Source: Bacteroidota bacterium (GTDB taxonomy: Bacteria > Bacteroidota > Bacteroidia > Bacteroidales > Dysgonomonadaceae). Taken from it: a DNA stretch of 64,000 nucleotides. The stretch is taken from NCBI GenBank assembly GCA_023424395.1, contig JAFADY010000055.1:28800-92799 (forward strand). The letters are read 5' to 3'. The notes under the pieces were generated by a model. It was not told where the DNA came from. It made no database searches and saw only the letters and a list, made by a program, of their open reading frames with translations. The stretch's first letter is position 1. Every line of letters starts with the position of its first letter. Both the position numbers and the translations under genes were made by a program. Positions 30,496 to 39,467 of this stretch are shown here, piece after piece.

Positions 30496-33400
30496 TTATT
30501 CCGCTATCAATCGTTGTTTATCAGTACCGAAACGGCTTTTGGACAATGTTTGATTGTGGCGCGAAATGCGTTCGTAATTTTTCTTGCGCTGACGACGCAC
30601 CCCGAATCCTCCGAAAACGGAATACAATGCAGGGATCAAAATTAAGGTAATTATGGTGGAGAAAGTCATACCTCCAATGATGGCAACACCCAACGATTGC
30701 CACATTTCAGAACCTTGTCCCGTTCCGATCGCCAACGGAACCATACCCAAAATAGTGGTTAGCGTAGTCATAAGCACCGGACGCAACCTTGAGCGCCCTC
30801 CATGTACAACGGCGGTTATGATCGACATACCGCGTTCGCGGTTCAAATTAATATAGTCGATGAGTACAATACCGTTTTTCACCACCATACCTACAAGCAT
30901 GATCAGTCCCACATATCCCATAATACCAAGCGGTTGCCCTAACACAGCGAGAAATAACAACGATCCCACAAAGGCGAACGGAACGGTTAACAGGATAATA
31001 AACGGATATGTGAGCGACTCAAACTGCGATGCCATTACAATATAAACCAACAACGATACAATCATTAGCAAAAGCCCTAATTGCCCGAACGCTTCTTGTT
31101 GATCTTCTAACGTTCCGCTTAATTCGACCTGAACGCTTGGCGGTGTATCAGTTTGGTCTATCGCTGCATTCACATCTGTTACGATCTCACTAAGCGCACG
31201 ACGATAAATAGCCCCCTGAACAGTAACGATACGTTGACGATCCTGACGGTCGATTTGTGGCAGTGATGAACTTTCCATTACCGTTCCCACATCGCGAACG
31301 CGAACGCCGATACCCATGGGGTTGTATATCATAATATTTTGAATATCTTCCACAGATTGGCGATATTGCTCTTCGTAGCGTACGCGAATATCGTATTCTT
31401 CACCGTCTTCCCGGAAACGAGACATCGTTAGCCCGTTGATTCTGTTTCTTACCGCGTTGGCCGCAGTAGCCATATTCAGCCCGTTGAGAGCTAATTTTTC
31501 GCGATCGAAAACGATACGATATTCATTTCGGTAATCTTTTCGCGAAACAGTAACATCGCGCAATCCTTCAATATTCTCCAACTTTGTCTTCATTTCTGCG
31601 GCCACGGCATCGGTTTCGGCAAAATCGTATCCGAAAATATTTACGGCAATATTACTGCCGCCGGTCATACCCATATCACCGCCACCCGGCATTACCTGAT
31701 AACGATATAGTTCGGGCATATTTGCCAATTCCGTTCTTAATTCGTCCGATACATCGTAGATGGATTTCGTTCGATTTTTGGCTTCGGTCAAACGAATATT
31801 ATAAGACAAAATATTGGAACCGTTATCCTGCATGGCTGCCCACGCATTGTCTTCGTCGGCTTGCCCCACCGCAAATGAAATAATCTCGATTTCAGGGTAT
31901 TTTTCTTCCATCATTTTAGCGATGTTATGCCCTGTTTCGCGGGCGAGTTCCATGCGTGTACCCGTAGGCATTTCCACCGTCAAGGCTATATCATTATTAT
32001 CAGATGCCGGCATGAATTCCGTTTTGAGCGTCAGTGCGCTGATTACGATTCCAACAATAAATACAATAACAACCGTGAAAATGGTAGTTTTACGGCGACG
32101 CGTTATTTTATTTACCAATTTTGCGTAACCGTGGTCAACCTTATCCAACATCGGAAGAATTCGTTTGCTGTACCATTTATCGAATCCGCTTTGTTTTACA
32201 TCCTTGTTGGAACGCATTAATTTGGCACTCATCATCGGAGTAAGCGTCATGGCAATGATCAACGACAATGAAATAATGATCGTTACCATCCAACCCAACT
32301 GTTTGAACATCACTCCGGCAAAACCGCCAACCATAGTCATCGGCAAGAAAACGGCAACGATAGTAAGCGTGGATGCAATAACGGAGAGTGAAACTTCTTC
32401 GGTTCCGTAAATGGCTGCCTGTCGTGGACGGCTCCCTCGCTCTATATGTGTTGTAATATTTTCAAGAACCACAATAGCATCGTCCACAACCATACCGATT
32501 GTAATAGAAAGAGCCGATAAAGATATGATATTTATAGAATTACCGGTAAGATATAAGTAGATGAACGATCCGATAAGCGAAATAGGGATGGTAACCAAAA
32601 TAATAATGGTTGCACGCCATCGCCCAAGGAAAAACAATACCACCAAACCTACGATAAGCAACGCCAATAAAATGGTTTCCAACAAACTATTGATGGATAC
32701 TTTTACGTATTCCGATGTATCCATAACAGTAACAATTTCAATGTCGGGCGGAAGATTCTTCTTCAACTCCGGAATCTGCTTCCGTACAGCATCGGCAATG
32801 GCAACCGTGTTGGAACCCGATTGTTTTTGCACAACAATGGCAGCGCTTCGCTCTCCATTGGTGTAATTCTCCATTATGCGTGTCTGCAACGTATCGTTTA
32901 CGGTAGCTACATCTCGCAGATAAATCGGACGTCCCTGACTGTTTCCGACAACAATGTCGTTCAACTCACGACTGTTATCGAATTCACCTTCCAAACGAAG
33001 CATATAGGTTTGCGAACCCACATCGAAATTACCCGCCGGAACGTTTACGTTTTCCATGGCGATAATTTGAGCTATTTGTTCGATGGAAATTTTGTATGCC
33101 TCCAACTTATCGGGTGACACGTTTACCTGAATCTCGCGTTGCGGAGCGCCCGAAACGGCAACGGTTCCCACACCCGATATACGGTTGAGCGGGTTAGCCA
33201 CCTGTTCGTCCAATATTTTGTATAGCGCCCCTGAACTTTCGCGTGCAGTTGCCGAAAGGATGATCACAGGAATCATATCGGAGCTGAACTTCATGATCAT
33301 AGGGTCTTCGGTTCCATCGGGGAGGAAGCCCGATACAAGGCTCACCTTATCGCGGACATCATTCATAACCTCGTCCATGTTCGTCCCAAAATCGAATTCG

Positions 33401-33678
33401 AGCATGATCATCGACATTCCGTCGCGCGATTGTGACGTTATTTCCTTCAGTTTTTCGGTTGAGTTCAACACATCTTCCAACGGACGTGTAACATTGGCTT
33501 CCACGTCATCGGAACCTGCACCCGAGTAGGCGGTCATCACAGAAACTATATTCATATCAATGTCCGGATACAAGTCGATGGGAAGCTGCCTGTAAAACAT
33601 TATCCCGATAAGGAAAACTCCGATAAATATTAACGCGGTTCCGACGGGATTTTTGACGGCGGTTTCGTATGGTTTCAT
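30496..33678 (-). CDS. RND efflux pump, inner-membrane subunit (AcrB/HAE-type)
   Basis: A 1060-residue RND transporter. 'GTALIFIGVFLIGIMFYRQLP' is shown in short as helix 1 after the N-terminal 'METAV'-like start; the porter domains follow. The proton-relay aspartates lie in helix 4 ('GMVVDDAIVVLENITTH', near residue 410). The repeat half has 'GYVGLIMLVGMVVKNGIVLIDY'. It exports substrates across both membranes with the adaptor and TolC-type channel encoded just upstream. It looks like the hydrophobe/amphiphile branch rather than CusA, as no metal-binding methionine triad was recognised, but the PII-like partner is more typical of metal pumps. Confidence 0.93.
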   Translation of the reverse strand: MKPYETAVKNPVGTALIFIGVFLIGIMFYRQLPIDLYPDIDMNIVSVMTAYSGAGSDDVEANVTRPLEDVLNSTEKLKEITSQSRDGMSMIMLEFDFGTNMDEVMNDVRDKVSLVSGFLPDGTEDPMIMKFSSDMIPVIILSATARESSGALYKILDEQVANPLNRISGVGTVAVSGAPQREIQVNVSPDKLEAYKISIEQIAQIIAMENVNVPAGNFDVGSQTYMLRLEGEFDNSRELNDIVVGNSQGRPIYLRDVATVNDTLQTRIMENYTNGERSAAIVVQKQSGSNTVAIADAVRKQIPELKKNLPPDIEIVTVMDTSEYVKVSINSLLETILLALLIVGLVVLFFLGRWRATIIILVTIPISLIGSFIYLYLTGNSINIISLSALSITIGMVVDDAIVVLENITTHIERGSRPRQAAIYGTEEVSLSVIASTLTIVAVFLPMTMVGGFAGVMFKQLGWMVTIIISLSLIIAMTLTPMMSAKLMRSNKDVKQSGFDKWYSKRILPMLDKVDHGYAKLVNKITRRRKTTIFTVVIVFIVGIVISALTLKTEFMPASDNNDIALTVEMPTGTRMELARETGHNIAKMMEEKYPEIEIISFAVGQADEDNAWAAMQDNGSNILSYNIRLTEAKNRTKSIYDVSDELRTELANMPELYRYQVMPGGGDMGMTGGSNIAVNIFGYDFAETDAVAAEMKTKLENIEGLRDVTVSRKDYRNEYRIVFDREKLALNGLNMATAANAVRNRINGLTMSRFREDGEEYDIRVRYEEQYRQSVEDIQNIMIYNPMGIGVRVRDVGTVMESSSLPQIDRQDRQRIVTVQGAIYRRALSEIVTDVNAAIDQTDTPPSVQVELSGTLEDQQEAFGQLGLLLMIVSLLVYIVMASQFESLTYPFIILLTVPFAFVGSLLFLAVLGQPLGIMGYVGLIMLVGMVVKNGIVLIDYINLNRERGMSIITAVVHGGRSRLRPVLMTTLTTILGMVPLAIGTGQGSEMWQSLGVAIIGGMTFSTIITLILIPALYSVFGGFGVRRQRKKNYERISRHNQTLSKSRFGTDKQRLIAE

Positions 33679-33683
33679 TTGTT

Positions 33684-33718
33684 TTTTGAGTTATGAGATG
33701 TGAGGTTTGAGGTATGCG
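33684..33718. repeat. Degenerate heptamer periodicity
   Basis: Roughly five 7-base units with a shared GAG/TGA core (..TTATGAG ATGTGAG GTTTGAG..) between the adaptor and pump genes. Less regular than the arrays at 7083, 22531 and 24308. Confidence 0.5.
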
Positions 33719-33765
33719 AAATATGCAATCCGAAACCACATTTGTAATTAGTAATTGGTAATTAA

Positions 33766-34782
33766 TTATTGAACCACTTCTACTTCCGCACCGTCAATTA
33801 ATCCGGTATTTCCGTGAATAATTACCCTGTCGCCTGATTGTAATCCCGACACAATTTCGTATTTATCGTCTAAACGAGCGCCTAATTCAACTAGGGTATA
33901 AAAGGCTTTTCCGTCTTTTTCAACAAAAACGTAACGGTCGTTGGAACCTGTTTGTTTCAGCACCGCCATGTCAGGAACGAGAGGACGGTCGTTTACTCCG
34001 AAATTCATTGTTACCCGGGCAAACATTCCCGGACGAATGCGCTGATCGCTGTTGAAAACTTGAATTTCTACGGGAAATGTATGCGAAACAGGATCAAACG
34101 TCGGATGAATGAGCGATATTTTTCCGGTAAAAGTTTCATCGCCAAGCGCATCTACTTTTATTTGAGCATCCATACCTTTTATTACTTTGCTATAAAATCC
34201 TTCGGAAATATTTACCAATACTTTTACGGGATTGATGCTTTCGACCGTGAGAATCGGAAGAGCTGCGGCCACATCACCCGGATCGTAATTACGAGCCGTT
34301 ATTACACCGCTTATGGGACTTCTGAGACTTGTGTTTTCGCCCAAATTGCCAAGAGCCGACTGCGCCACATTAAGTTGCGCTTTCATTTGGTCGAGTTGTT
34401 GTTTGGAGATACCTCCCACTTCGTATAATTCCGCATAGCGTTCGTAATCGCGTTTCAGTGTTGCCACCTGCGTTTCCTGTTGCGAATACGTTGCAGCGTC
34501 CATCGTTACCAATGTTTGTCCGCGACGCACATAACTTCCGACATCCACAAGAATACGACGGATACGCCCGGGCATTGCCGGAGCGATGTTGTTGACGGCA
34601 TCGGCCTGAACGGTTGCCGTGAATGTGGAGAGTTGGTCAACCGGAACCAATTTTACTTCTTCTACACGAACTTTTGCGATTACTTTTTCCTCTACGGTCT
34701 CTTTTTTAGCTCCACCATCGCAGGCAGAAAGCAATAATAAGGCTGCTAAAGGAATGAATTTAAGCAAGTTGTTTGTTTTCAT
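33766..34782 (-). CDS. RND periplasmic adaptor (membrane fusion) lipoprotein
   Basis: A 338-residue adaptor with a lipobox ('PLAALLLLSACDGG'). The barrel-sandwich half begins 'NNIAPAMPGRIRRILVDVGSYVRRG' (in parts: PAMPGRIRRILVDVG, then SYVRRGQTLVTM), the helical hairpin lies around 90-140 ('ERYAELYEVGGISKQQLDQM'), and 'SPISGVITARNYDPGDVA' resumes the lipoyl part. The C-terminal half ('RIRPGMFARVTMNF', 'VVTGLQSGDRVIIHG'-like) is the membrane-proximal domain. It bridges pump and outer-membrane channel. Confidence 0.93.
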   Translation of the reverse strand: MKTNNLLKFIPLAALLLLSACDGGAKKETVEEKVIAKVRVEEVKLVPVDQLSTFTATVQADAVNNIAPAMPGRIRRILVDVGSYVRRGQTLVTMDAATYSQQETQVATLKRDYERYAELYEVGGISKQQLDQMKAQLNVAQSALGNLGENTSLRSPISGVITARNYDPGDVAAALPILTVESINPVKVLVNISEGFYSKVIKGMDAQIKVDALGDETFTGKISLIHPTFDPVSHTFPVEIQVFNSDQRIRPGMFARVTMNFGVNDRPLVPDMAVLKQTGSNDRYVFVEKDGKAFYTLVELGARLDDKYEIVSGLQSGDRVIIHGNTGLIDGAEVEVVQ

Positions 34783-34799
34783 AAACTATGTAATTATTT

Positions 34800-36251
34800 T
34801 TATTTTGTTTCGTATTCTATGGGGGAAATATCGTATCCGAGCACTTTTTCCAAATCCGACTTGGCGGACAAATAATCGTAAATGGCGTTGCGATATTGAA
34901 GCTCGGCATTGGTAACGGCCAAAGCCGCGGCATTTATATCTACAATGGTTCCCATTCCGGTTTCATATCGCTTTTGCGTAATTTGATAACCTTTACGCGC
35001 TTGTTCCACAGCCGTTTCCGTAGCGGCAACCTGTTCGATGCTTTTAGCCATAAGGTCGTAATTATTTTTAATGGAGAGTTTTAGCCCCCGTTCCACATCT
35101 TTACGCTGTTCCTGCAATTGGTACAATTGAATTTCGGATTGTTTCATGTTGTGATAACGCTGTCCGCCGTTGAACAACGGAATTGAAAGCGTGAAACCAA
35201 GCGAGGAATAAGGATCCCAACGATATTGGCTGAATTTGAAATCGTTGTTTTGACTGTTGTACATATAATTAAATGACGAAACGAGCGTTGGAGCGAATTG
35301 CAGTTTCTGCATTTCGTAGCCTTTTTGTGCCATTTCGGCCTGCAAATCGAATTGTTTGATATCGCTGTTTTGCATCAATGATGTGTCGGCGGGAATAATG
35401 ACGTCGAACATAGTTGCTTCGTAGTCGGTGAGCTCACCCACAATTTCAATCGGTACTTCACTGTCGATTCCCATCAGCATTTTCAACTGCAATTCGGCAA
35501 TCCTCATCATATTTTCCGATTGCAAAATATTGGGAATAAGTCCTTTCAGGCGAACATCGGCGGTAATTACATCGTATTCGGCTACCACTCCCTGATTGAA
35601 CCTGTTTTGAATATTTACCAAATTCAAAGAATCGGTGGAATAAGTTTCCTTAAAAACACCATGGCTGTCTTGCGCGAGCAACAAGCTGTAAAACGCTTTT
35701 TTTATCTGATTCACCAAATCGATACGCGATGCTCTTGCCTGCTCCATGGAGAGTTGCAAATCCACGTCGCTCATTTGTATGTTTTTCCACAATGACGGAA
35801 CTACCAACGGCATACTCACATTCAATCCGGCCGTGTAAACGTTTAAACGTCCCATCTGAATTCCTTCGGCTGAAGCCTCGGGATCGGGAGCGAACATTTT
35901 ACCAACGGTTTGCATAACAAACAGTTCTTCGGGGGTATATTTAGTTGGGTCAATTTCTCCGCCACCCATTCCGAAACCCTCGTCGAAATACACGGTTTGC
36001 CGTTTAATGGCACGCTGATATTGCCCGATAAGATCGAGTTGCGGCAGCAACGCGCCGTAGGCGGATTTTTTAGCGTATTCTTTTTTGGTGATTTCCATAT
36101 CGGCCACTTTTACCTTGGGACTTTCGTTGAGCGCGATGTCGAGCGCAGTGTTCAGATCAAGCCTCAAAACACTGTCGGAAGTTTGCTGCGCGGTTGCGGC
36201 CGAAATGCCGAGCAAACCACAAAGCAACATAATAATTGTTTTTTGTTTCAT
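34800..36251 (-). CDS. TolC-family outer-membrane efflux protein
   Basis: A 483-residue exported channel subunit (signal 'MLLCGLLGISAATAQQ'). Two outer-membrane efflux repeats are visible: 'LNTALDIALNESPKVKVADM' near 31 and the second half from about 270 with 'LGFTLSIPLFNGGQRYHN'. The closing motif 'YETGMGTIVDINAAALAV' near 430 is typical. It forms the outer-membrane exit duct for the RND pump. It lies 17 bases after the TetR gene and 17 bases before the adaptor, so one transcript is likely. Confidence 0.93.
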   Translation of the reverse strand: MKQKTIIMLLCGLLGISAATAQQTSDSVLRLDLNTALDIALNESPKVKVADMEITKKEYAKKSAYGALLPQLDLIGQYQRAIKRQTVYFDEGFGMGGGEIDPTKYTPEELFVMQTVGKMFAPDPEASAEGIQMGRLNVYTAGLNVSMPLVVPSLWKNIQMSDVDLQLSMEQARASRIDLVNQIKKAFYSLLLAQDSHGVFKETYSTDSLNLVNIQNRFNQGVVAEYDVITADVRLKGLIPNILQSENMMRIAELQLKMLMGIDSEVPIEIVGELTDYEATMFDVIIPADTSLMQNSDIKQFDLQAEMAQKGYEMQKLQFAPTLVSSFNYMYNSQNNDFKFSQYRWDPYSSLGFTLSIPLFNGGQRYHNMKQSEIQLYQLQEQRKDVERGLKLSIKNNYDLMAKSIEQVAATETAVEQARKGYQITQKRYETGMGTIVDINAAALAVTNAELQYRNAIYDYLSAKSDLEKVLGYDISPIEYETK

Positions 36252-36267
36252 ATAGTAGTGATGAATT

Positions 36268-36879
36268 TTAATTTTCCTTTGATTGCTTCGCCAAATAATT
36301 GTCGAAGATTTTAATGCCTTTTTCTGAAGATATTCCGCGTATAAAGTTCGTCATCATTGTGGAAAACAACTCTTTGAATGTAAACGGAGGTTCTTCCAAA
36401 TACGATGCCCTGATGTAAATGTACATGCTTTCTTCTACCAAAAAAGCAGCCACGTCGGTATTGAGGTCTTCACGTACGTAACCTTGTGTAATTCCCTCTG
36501 AGAGAATGGATTTAAAGAAGTCGTTTGCTTTATGGCTTTCTATTTTTATTTTATCGTACACGTTGGGATAATATTTGTAAATATCTTCATAGAATTTTAC
36601 CGAGTAAAAAGGTGTATCTTTATGGAGCTCGATCATTTCAATAAAAAACTCAATAATATTTCCCGCTTTTTTTAAGATTTCGGATCCTTTTTGGTCACGT
36701 TCATCACGTAATTTGATGAGAAATGCTAAGAGGATTTGTTCTTTGTCGGTAAAGTTTTCGTAAATGGTGCGTTTTGAGATGCCGAGCGATGCAGCCAATT
36801 CGTTCATCGATACACTTTTTATACCGTATTGAGCATATAACTGACCCGCTTTAGTGACGATTCTTTCTTTTATGTCCAT
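36268..36879 (-). CDS. TetR-family regulator of the RND operon
   Basis: A 203-residue TetR-type repressor. The N-terminal helix-turn-helix reads 'AGQLYAQYGIKSVSMNELA' then 'LGISKRTIYENFTDKEQIL'. I start at ATG 36879 ('MDIKERIVTKA'); an upstream in-frame start at 36954 would cover the promoter. The C-terminal ligand domain is divergent as usual. First gene of the efflux operon, so it likely represses it and is induced by a pump substrate. Confidence 0.92.
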   Translation of the reverse strand: MDIKERIVTKAGQLYAQYGIKSVSMNELAASLGISKRTIYENFTDKEQILLAFLIKLRDERDQKGSEILKKAGNIIEFFIEMIELHKDTPFYSVKFYEDIYKYYPNVYDKIKIESHKANDFFKSILSEGITQGYVREDLNTDVAAFLVEESMYIYIRASYLEEPPFTFKELFSTMMTNFIRGISSEKGIKIFDNYLAKQSKEN

Positions 36880-36900
36880 TTCGTGATTTCTAAAAACGCA

Positions 36901-36908
36901 CAAAGATA
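36901..36908 (-). promoter_or_regulatory. Predicted -7 element of the RND operon
   Basis: TATCTTTG on the minus strand, 21 bases before the tetR-type ATG. It is a full TAnnTTTG match; the -33 element is weak. It supports the shorter start for the regulator. Confidence 0.5.
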
Positions 36909-37013
36909 CTACAGGAAACCCAAAACCTAAAAACAGTTTTCTTAGTTTTAACAAACATTACAATAAGTTTTTGTTACAAACTATTGAGTTGCGCGTAGCG
37001 AATTCATTGAATT

Positions 37014-37844
37014 TCACAAGTTCAACCTTTCACGTAAAAGCTTGTAACCTGAAACACTTGTTTTTATCTTGTATCCGTTTGTGAGCGTAAGTAATTGGGT
37101 TCTTTTTTCGTATAATTCAATACGCAAAATTTTCTCCACATTTACAATATACGACCGATGCACGCGCACAAACGTTGCCGGAGGCAAATGAGTTTCGAAA
37201 TACTTCATTGTTTCTTCCTTTAGAAAACGCTGATCTTCAGTGTGAAGCTGAACGTAATCGCCGTAGGATTGTATGAAAACGATTTCGTTTACATTAATTA
37301 CGTGAATCCTTTGTCCTATCTTTACCGTTACCCGATCAAGTATTTCTATCGGTTCATCTATATGAATATTTTCTTCGGTTAATGCAACCTCATTCTCATC
37401 TTCTTCTTGTAGTTCATCTTCTTCAATTCTATAATGAATTAATTGGACGACAAGTATATACAAAAGAATTCCAATAAACACTTTCATAGGTGTCATCAAC
37501 CAAATATCCTTTAAATTATCCTTCCCTAAAACCAAATACGAACTCAAAAAACATAATCCCACCCAAACCACAATGACCAGTAAGCCCAAGGCCGAATAAT
37601 TAATGAATCGTTGATAAAGCCCAAGTTTAACGAAATTTCCGAAACGAATGGCTTTGTATAGAAAAACACTTAAAAGGCCAAAGAAAACTGCCTCCATGAA
37701 AGCAATTAGAAACAGAACAGAGTAAGAAAATGAAACAAGCCAACCGAACGCAAATGATTGAATTGCGGCGTAAACTGTGCACAAAAGAACAATTGTGAGC
37801 ATACGCGAGACATTGGTTGGCAAAGGAATTTTCATCTTATTCAA
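37014..37844 (-). CDS. LytTR-domain regulator with membrane sensor part
   Basis: A 276-residue protein with four membrane helices in residues 12-145 and a C-terminal LytTR DNA-binding domain from about 175 ('VTVKIGQRIHVINVNEIVFI', 'FVRVHRSYIVNVEKILRIEL'). An acidic linker ('LQEEDENEVALTEEN') joins the parts. LytTR proteins bind DNA through a beta fold; with membrane helices on the same chain it can act without a separate histidine kinase. It starts 19 bases after the LiaF-like gene, so the pair is probably one operon. Confidence 0.9.
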   Translation of the reverse strand: MNKMKIPLPTNVSRMLTIVLLCTVYAAIQSFAFGWLVSFSYSVLFLIAFMEAVFFGLLSVFLYKAIRFGNFVKLGLYQRFINYSALGLLVIVVWVGLCFLSSYLVLGKDNLKDIWLMTPMKVFIGILLYILVVQLIHYRIEEDELQEEDENEVALTEENIHIDEPIEILDRVTVKIGQRIHVINVNEIVFIQSYGDYVQLHTEDQRFLKEETMKYFETHLPPATFVRVHRSYIVNVEKILRIELYEKRTQLLTLTNGYKIKTSVSGYKLLRERLNL

Positions 37845-37863
37845 GCATTAACCTACATATAGA

Positions 37864-38637
37864 TTACTGAATTTCGCAACCGCCGAAAACCACTTCACCA
37901 GTTATTAATAACCTGCTCGTACTGTTTGATGGGCCGATTTTGGAGAATCTTTTGTTTTCAACACCACCCAAAACAGCATCGATCTTAGGCACAACCACCC
38001 AATCTTCGGGCAAATAAAGTTTTACTCCGCCGAAAACAGCTTCAATTTGAAGATGGGTATCGCCTTCGGGGAGCGTTGTGCGACGTAGATCGAGCTCTAC
38101 TCCGCCAAAAATTACTTCAATTTTTCCTCCGCGAAATACCGGTTCCAAAAAAATATCCTCATTACCGCCAAAAACAACTTTTCGTGCGTAAACACCATCC
38201 GTTCCCTCGATTTGATTAACGTTAAATTTTTCACTATTGTTGCGACTACAACTGATACCTTTCCCAAACACTATTTTTAATACTATTGCCGCGCCTACAA
38301 TGATAAGGAGAACAGGCCAATAATTACTCGCAAAATCGCCATCGATACCGGGCAGAGCGTCGGGGTACAATGTCGCAATGCGGGGGAACAAGAAAAAAGC
38401 AGCCAATGCCAACCAAAACAATAACGCCCAATATTCTTTTTTTGAAAGAGCGATGAACGCAAATATCACAAATATCATCGGCCACGAAAACAACACGTAG
38501 CGTAACGAAGGATCGATCCACCCACGATTAAAAGAAAGAAACAACGTACCCACAACAATCAGCAGGAATCCGAAAATGCTTCCTTTTGACCTATTGGAAT
38601 AATTCATTTGTTGATCATTATTTTCCATATCATTCAA
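37864..38637 (-). CDS. LiaF-like/DUF5668 cell-envelope stress protein
   Basis: A 257-residue protein with N-terminal membrane helices (roughly 20-115, DUF5668-like, 'GSIFGFLLIVVGTLFLSFN') and a C-terminal beta-helix-like domain as in LiaF/YvqF ('VVFGGNEDIFLEPVFRGGKI', 'IEAVFGGVKLYLPEDW'). Repeated 'FGG' turns mark the coils. LiaF proteins in other phyla sense or damp envelope stress. ATG 38637 or 38628 may be used. Paired with a membrane LytTR regulator in Bacteroidota, it probably controls that regulator, which is inference. Confidence 0.88.
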   Translation of the reverse strand: MNDMENNDQQMNYSNRSKGSIFGFLLIVVGTLFLSFNRGWIDPSLRYVLFSWPMIFVIFAFIALSKKEYWALLFWLALAAFFLFPRIATLYPDALPGIDGDFASNYWPVLLIIVGAAIVLKIVFGKGISCSRNNSEKFNVNQIEGTDGVYARKVVFGGNEDIFLEPVFRGGKIEVIFGGVELDLRRTTLPEGDTHLQIEAVFGGVKLYLPEDWVVVPKIDAVLGGVENKRFSKIGPSNSTSRLLITGEVVFGGCEIQ

Positions 38638-38654
38638 TTTTTAAACTTTTTGCA

Positions 38655-38662
38655 CAAAGATA
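38655..38662 (-). promoter_or_regulatory. Predicted -7 element of the LiaF-LytTR operon
   Basis: TATCTTTG on the minus strand, 17 bases before ATG 38637, with TTG about 21 bases upstream of it. Divergent from the lipoprotein promoter at 38821-38851. Confidence 0.55.
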
Positions 38663-38820
38663 GGCCGATGAACCTTATCCTTCCAACATAAAATCGATGA
38701 GTGTGCACATTTTTCCCGACGAATGTAGCAAATCTTTCGATGAAAATGTGCGATAAATATTAATCGTAATATTTTCTTAATAATTGCACATTCAATAATT
38801 CGGTAAAAATAATATCATTT

Positions 38821-38851
38821 TTTGTGCATTCTTTAAAAATATATATCTTTG
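38821..38851 (+). promoter_or_regulatory. Promoter of the OB-fold-like lipoprotein gene
   Basis: TTTG (38821-38824), a 19-base spacer and TATCTTTG (38844-38851) match the Bacteroidota consensus exactly, 31 bases before the ATG at 38883. Confidence 0.8.
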
Positions 38852-38882
38852 GCCCACAATAATTCACATAATAAAATCAGAT

Positions 38883-39437
38883 ATGAAAAGAAACACATCT
38901 TTTTTATTTATTTTGGCCATTGCCTTCATTTCTTTTACGGCCTGCACCGGAAAATCCAACAATTCGCCGATGAAAGTGAACGATTTGCTTGCCAACGCCG
39001 AATCGCTCGTAGGTGAAAAAGTGATCGTGGAAGGGCTTGCCACACACGTTTGCTCTAAAAGTGGTATGAAACTTTTTCTTCAGGGAAATGCCGAAGACCA
39101 ATCCATTCGGGTGGAATCCAACAGCATCATTGGTAAATTCGACCCCGAAGCCGTTGACCACAACGTGCGCGTAGTGGGAAAATTGGTGGAGGAACGCATT
39201 GATGAAGCGTATTGCAAACAGTTGGAAGAAGACATTAAAAATAACACGCTTGTTAGCCACGGAGAAGGTGGCGAAGGCTGCGAAACCGAACAAATAGCCG
39301 AAGGCGTTGCCGTTGGCAGCTCGGAAATGGATCGCGTGAACGATTTCCGCGCACGCATTGCAGAACGCAAAGCCAAAGACGGAAAAGAATATCTTTCGTT
39401 TTATCACGTAGCTGCCGATTCGTACACAGTTCTTTAA
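38883..39437 (+). CDS. Lipoprotein with OB-fold-like domain
   Basis: A 184-residue lipoprotein ('LAIAFISFTACTGKSN', lipobox cysteine at 21). The segment 'LVGEKVIVEGLATHVCSKSGMKL' (in parts: VGEKVIVEGLATHVC and SKSGMKLFLQG) resembles nucleic-acid-type OB folds also found in small periplasmic proteins of this phylum. A later part 'CETEQIAEGVAV' is acidic. C55 and C137-type cysteines may pair or bind metal. It has a perfect promoter of its own. The role is unknown; heme- or metal-linked chaperones use such folds, but that is only a thought. Confidence 0.75.
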   Translation: MKRNTSFLFILAIAFISFTACTGKSNNSPMKVNDLLANAESLVGEKVIVEGLATHVCSKSGMKLFLQGNAEDQSIRVESNSIIGKFDPEAVDHNVRVVGKLVEERIDEAYCKQLEEDIKNNTLVSHGEGGEGCETEQIAEGVAVGSSEMDRVNDFRARIAERKAKDGKEYLSFYHVAADSYTVL

Positions 39438-39467
39438 ACGCCGCTCACAGTCGATCATCTGTCGGAA

